This document shows, in pieces, positions 5,401-6,662 of a stretch of 6,662 nt of DNA (positions are counted from its first letter, which is position 1; every line of letters starts with the position of its first letter). The notes beneath the pieces are model-generated. The model was not told the origin of the DNA. It did no database searches and saw only the letters and a program-made list of their open reading frames with translations. The translations under genes were made by a program, and so were the position numbers. The stretch covers positions 1-6,662 of the forward strand of contig JAUNJW010000115.1 in NCBI GenBank assembly GCA_030533035.1. Direction: 5' to 3'. Origin of the DNA: Erysipelotrichaceae bacterium. Lineage in GTDB: Bacteria; Bacillota_I; Bacilli_A; Erysipelotrichales; Erysipelotrichaceae.

Positions 5401-6662
5401 TTAAGCGTTGATTCCCTTGAATGTATATTCGTCGAGGGCTTCTTTCTTTTCCTTCTTCTTCGCCTTCTTTGTGCCGTCATCCTTGCGCAGCTTTGTGCGT
5501 GCCCATCTCCAGACTGTCGGAGCGATGAAGATGGAGGATAATGTACCGGCGATCAGACCGATGAACATCGCGAAGATGAATGTGAAGATTGCCTTGGAAC
5601 CCATAGCCAGCAGCATGACGACCGGCAGCATTGTTGTAACGGAGCTGTTGAGGGACATTCTGATGGTGGCGTCGAGTGCCTTGTTGACGATATCCTTGTA
5701 GCCCTGTTCTGTGAGTCTTCCGCTTCTTTCAGCCATCAGCTCACGGACTCTGTCGAAGACAACGATCGAGTTGTTGATGGAATAGCCTATGATCGTCAGC
5801 AGGACGGAGATAACTTCAGTGTTGACCTCCATTCTCGCGATGGCGAATACAGCCAGAACGATGCCGACGTCATGGATCAGGGCGACGATGCAGCCGAGGG
5901 CGTAGTCCCATTCATAACGGAATGTGACATAGGCCATCATGGCGATCCAGGCAACGATTGTCAGGATAATCGCGTTTCTGACGAGTTCACGGCCGACGAC
6001 CGGTGTGACGACGTTGTCGCCCGGCTCTTCGCCGTACTTTTCTTCCAGGGCGTTCTTGAGCTTTGTCAGGTCTTCCTTGGCAAGAGCTTCCTTGGTTGTG
6101 GCATAGACGGTGTTTTCACCGGATGCCTGGACGGTAAATCCTGTATAGCCGTTGTCCGCGATGATGGCGGTTACGTCTTCAACGGTAACTGTATCCTCGG
6201 AGGAAACTGTCAGGCGGGTACCGCTTGAGAAGTCGATGCCGAGGTTGAAGAATCCTTTGCCGCCGGAGAGATTGACAAATCCCATGACCAGCGCGATGAC
6301 AGCGACCAGGATCGAAGCACGGATATTCCACTTGGCATTGCCGCAGTAGTCGAACTGGTGCGTGCCTGTGTAGAACTGTGACTGTCCCTTTGAGACATCG
6401 GGAACCTGGCTCGGCTTGACGTTGAACAGGCCGGGTCTGCCGTCGGCAATACCGGAGCCGACCAGCAGGTTGAGCAGCCATCTGGAGAAAGCCACGTTGA
6501 GAAGCAGGGTCATGACAACAGTGATGATCAGCATTGTCGCAAAGCCCTTGACGGCGCCATTGCCCCAGATATACATGATCAGGGCGGCGATCAGGGTTGT
6601 GAACTGGGCGTCAAAGACTGCGGAGAAGGACTGCTTCTGGCCTTCCGCGACAGCGGCTCTGA
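5401..6662 (-). CDS. secDF: SecDF protein-export membrane protein, C-terminal part (end of SecD fused to SecF)
   Basis: Partial; the 5' end lies beyond the right edge. SecDF uses the proton motive force to help pull exported proteins from SecYEG. About 419 residues are visible. The open frame runs from the edge through FDAQFTTLIAALIMYIWGNG and VKGFA (6615-6540), which match the late SecD membrane region (TTLIAA..GTGPVKGFA), so this is a fusion and not a free SecF beginning at the ATG at 6576. Counting from that Met: a SecF transmembrane segment at 84-103, GIDFSSGTR (113-121; usual form GIDFTGGT), an extracytoplasmic domain (about 115-195), then five membrane segments (about 199-219, 225-247, 253-273, 312-326, 329-356) and a Lys-rich cytoplasmic tail (359-380). 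GYSINNSIVVFDR at 264-276 has Asn269 where most SecF proteins have Asp; Arg306, the other conserved charge, is kept. A hairpin follows the stop. Confidence 0.96.
   Translation of the reverse strand, partial: RAAVAEGQKQSFSAVFDAQFTTLIAALIMYIWGNGAVKGFATMLIITVVMTLLLNVAFSRWLLNLLVGSGIADGRPGLFNVKPSQVPDVSKGQSQFYTGTHQFDYCGNAKWNIRASILVAVIALVMGFVNLSGGKGFFNLGIDFSSGTRLTVSSEDTVTVEDVTAIIADNGYTGFTVQASGENTVYATTKEALAKEDLTKLKNALEEKYGEEPGDNVVTPVVGRELVRNAIILTIVAWIAMMAYVTFRYEWDYALGCIVALIHDVGIVLAVFAIARMEVNTEVISVLLTIIGYSINNSIVVFDRVRELMAERSGRLTEQGYKDIVNKALDATIRMSLNSSVTTMLPVVMLLAMGSKAIFTFIFAMFIGLIAGTLSSIFIAPTVWRWARTKLRKDDGTKKAKKKEKKEALDEYTFKGINA

Noticed and set aside
5393..5421. Possible promoter for the HAD gene (TTCAAG, 17 nt, TTTTAT on the minus strand)
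   Set aside because: The spacing is right, but the boxes match consensus at only 3 and 4 of 6 positions, and the start would fall in the hairpin. Too weak to list as a feature.
5401..6576. A free-standing SecF starting at the ATG at 6576
   Set aside because: The same frame is open to the right edge and encodes a SecD-type membrane segment (FDAQFTTLIAA), so the gene is a secDF fusion continuing outside the window.

Overview
This is an ordinary-looking housekeeping stretch of a Bacillota (Firmicutes) chromosome. Every gene supported here lies on the minus strand, so it is read from right to left: 3' end of a fused secDF, then a HAD-family hydrolase, recJ, apt, relA/rel, and the first 27 codons of an unidentified gene cut by the left edge. 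The order secDF-recJ-apt-rel is the classic Bacillota neighbourhood, as in Bacillus subtilis; here a HAD hydrolase gene sits between secDF and recJ. The fused SecD-SecF, the single long bifunctional Rel and strong AGGAG-type ribosome binding sites all fit that phylum. By eye the DNA is moderately G+C-rich in genes, with A+T-rich gaps. A class such as Erysipelotrichia is possible but is only a guess.

Layout from right to left: 6662-5401 end of secDF (membrane proton-driven export motor), closed by a 10-bp perfect hairpin at 5363-5392; 5345-4680 HAD hydrolase; 4683-3094 recJ, overlapping the HAD stop by 4 nt (ATGA); 3043-2510 apt, with a consensus TATAAT in the recJ-apt gap and a good intrinsic terminator behind it; 2395-185 relA/rel with a likely promoter of its own and a strong terminator at 145-174; 83-1 start of an unknown gene, preceded by two copies of AGGAGAATC and a possible 10-codon leader ORF. 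No gap between genes exceeds about 115 bases.

Functionally, Apt salvages adenine to AMP and Rel makes and degrades (p)ppGpp, so both touch purine nucleotide pools. RecJ is a 5'-3' single-strand DNA exonuclease for repair, and SecDF aids protein export. The grouping is conserved synteny more than a single pathway. Transcription appears to be split into secDF | HAD-recJ(-apt) | relA | unknown gene.

I see no new biological system, mobile element, CRISPR array, RNA gene or phage signal. The points most worth checking are a natural Asp-to-Asn change at the SecF position implicated in proton transport, a RecJ that ends after its OB-fold, a hairpin between secDF and the HAD gene that leaves almost no space for a promoter, and the doubled ribosome binding site with a tiny overlapping ORF before the leftmost gene.
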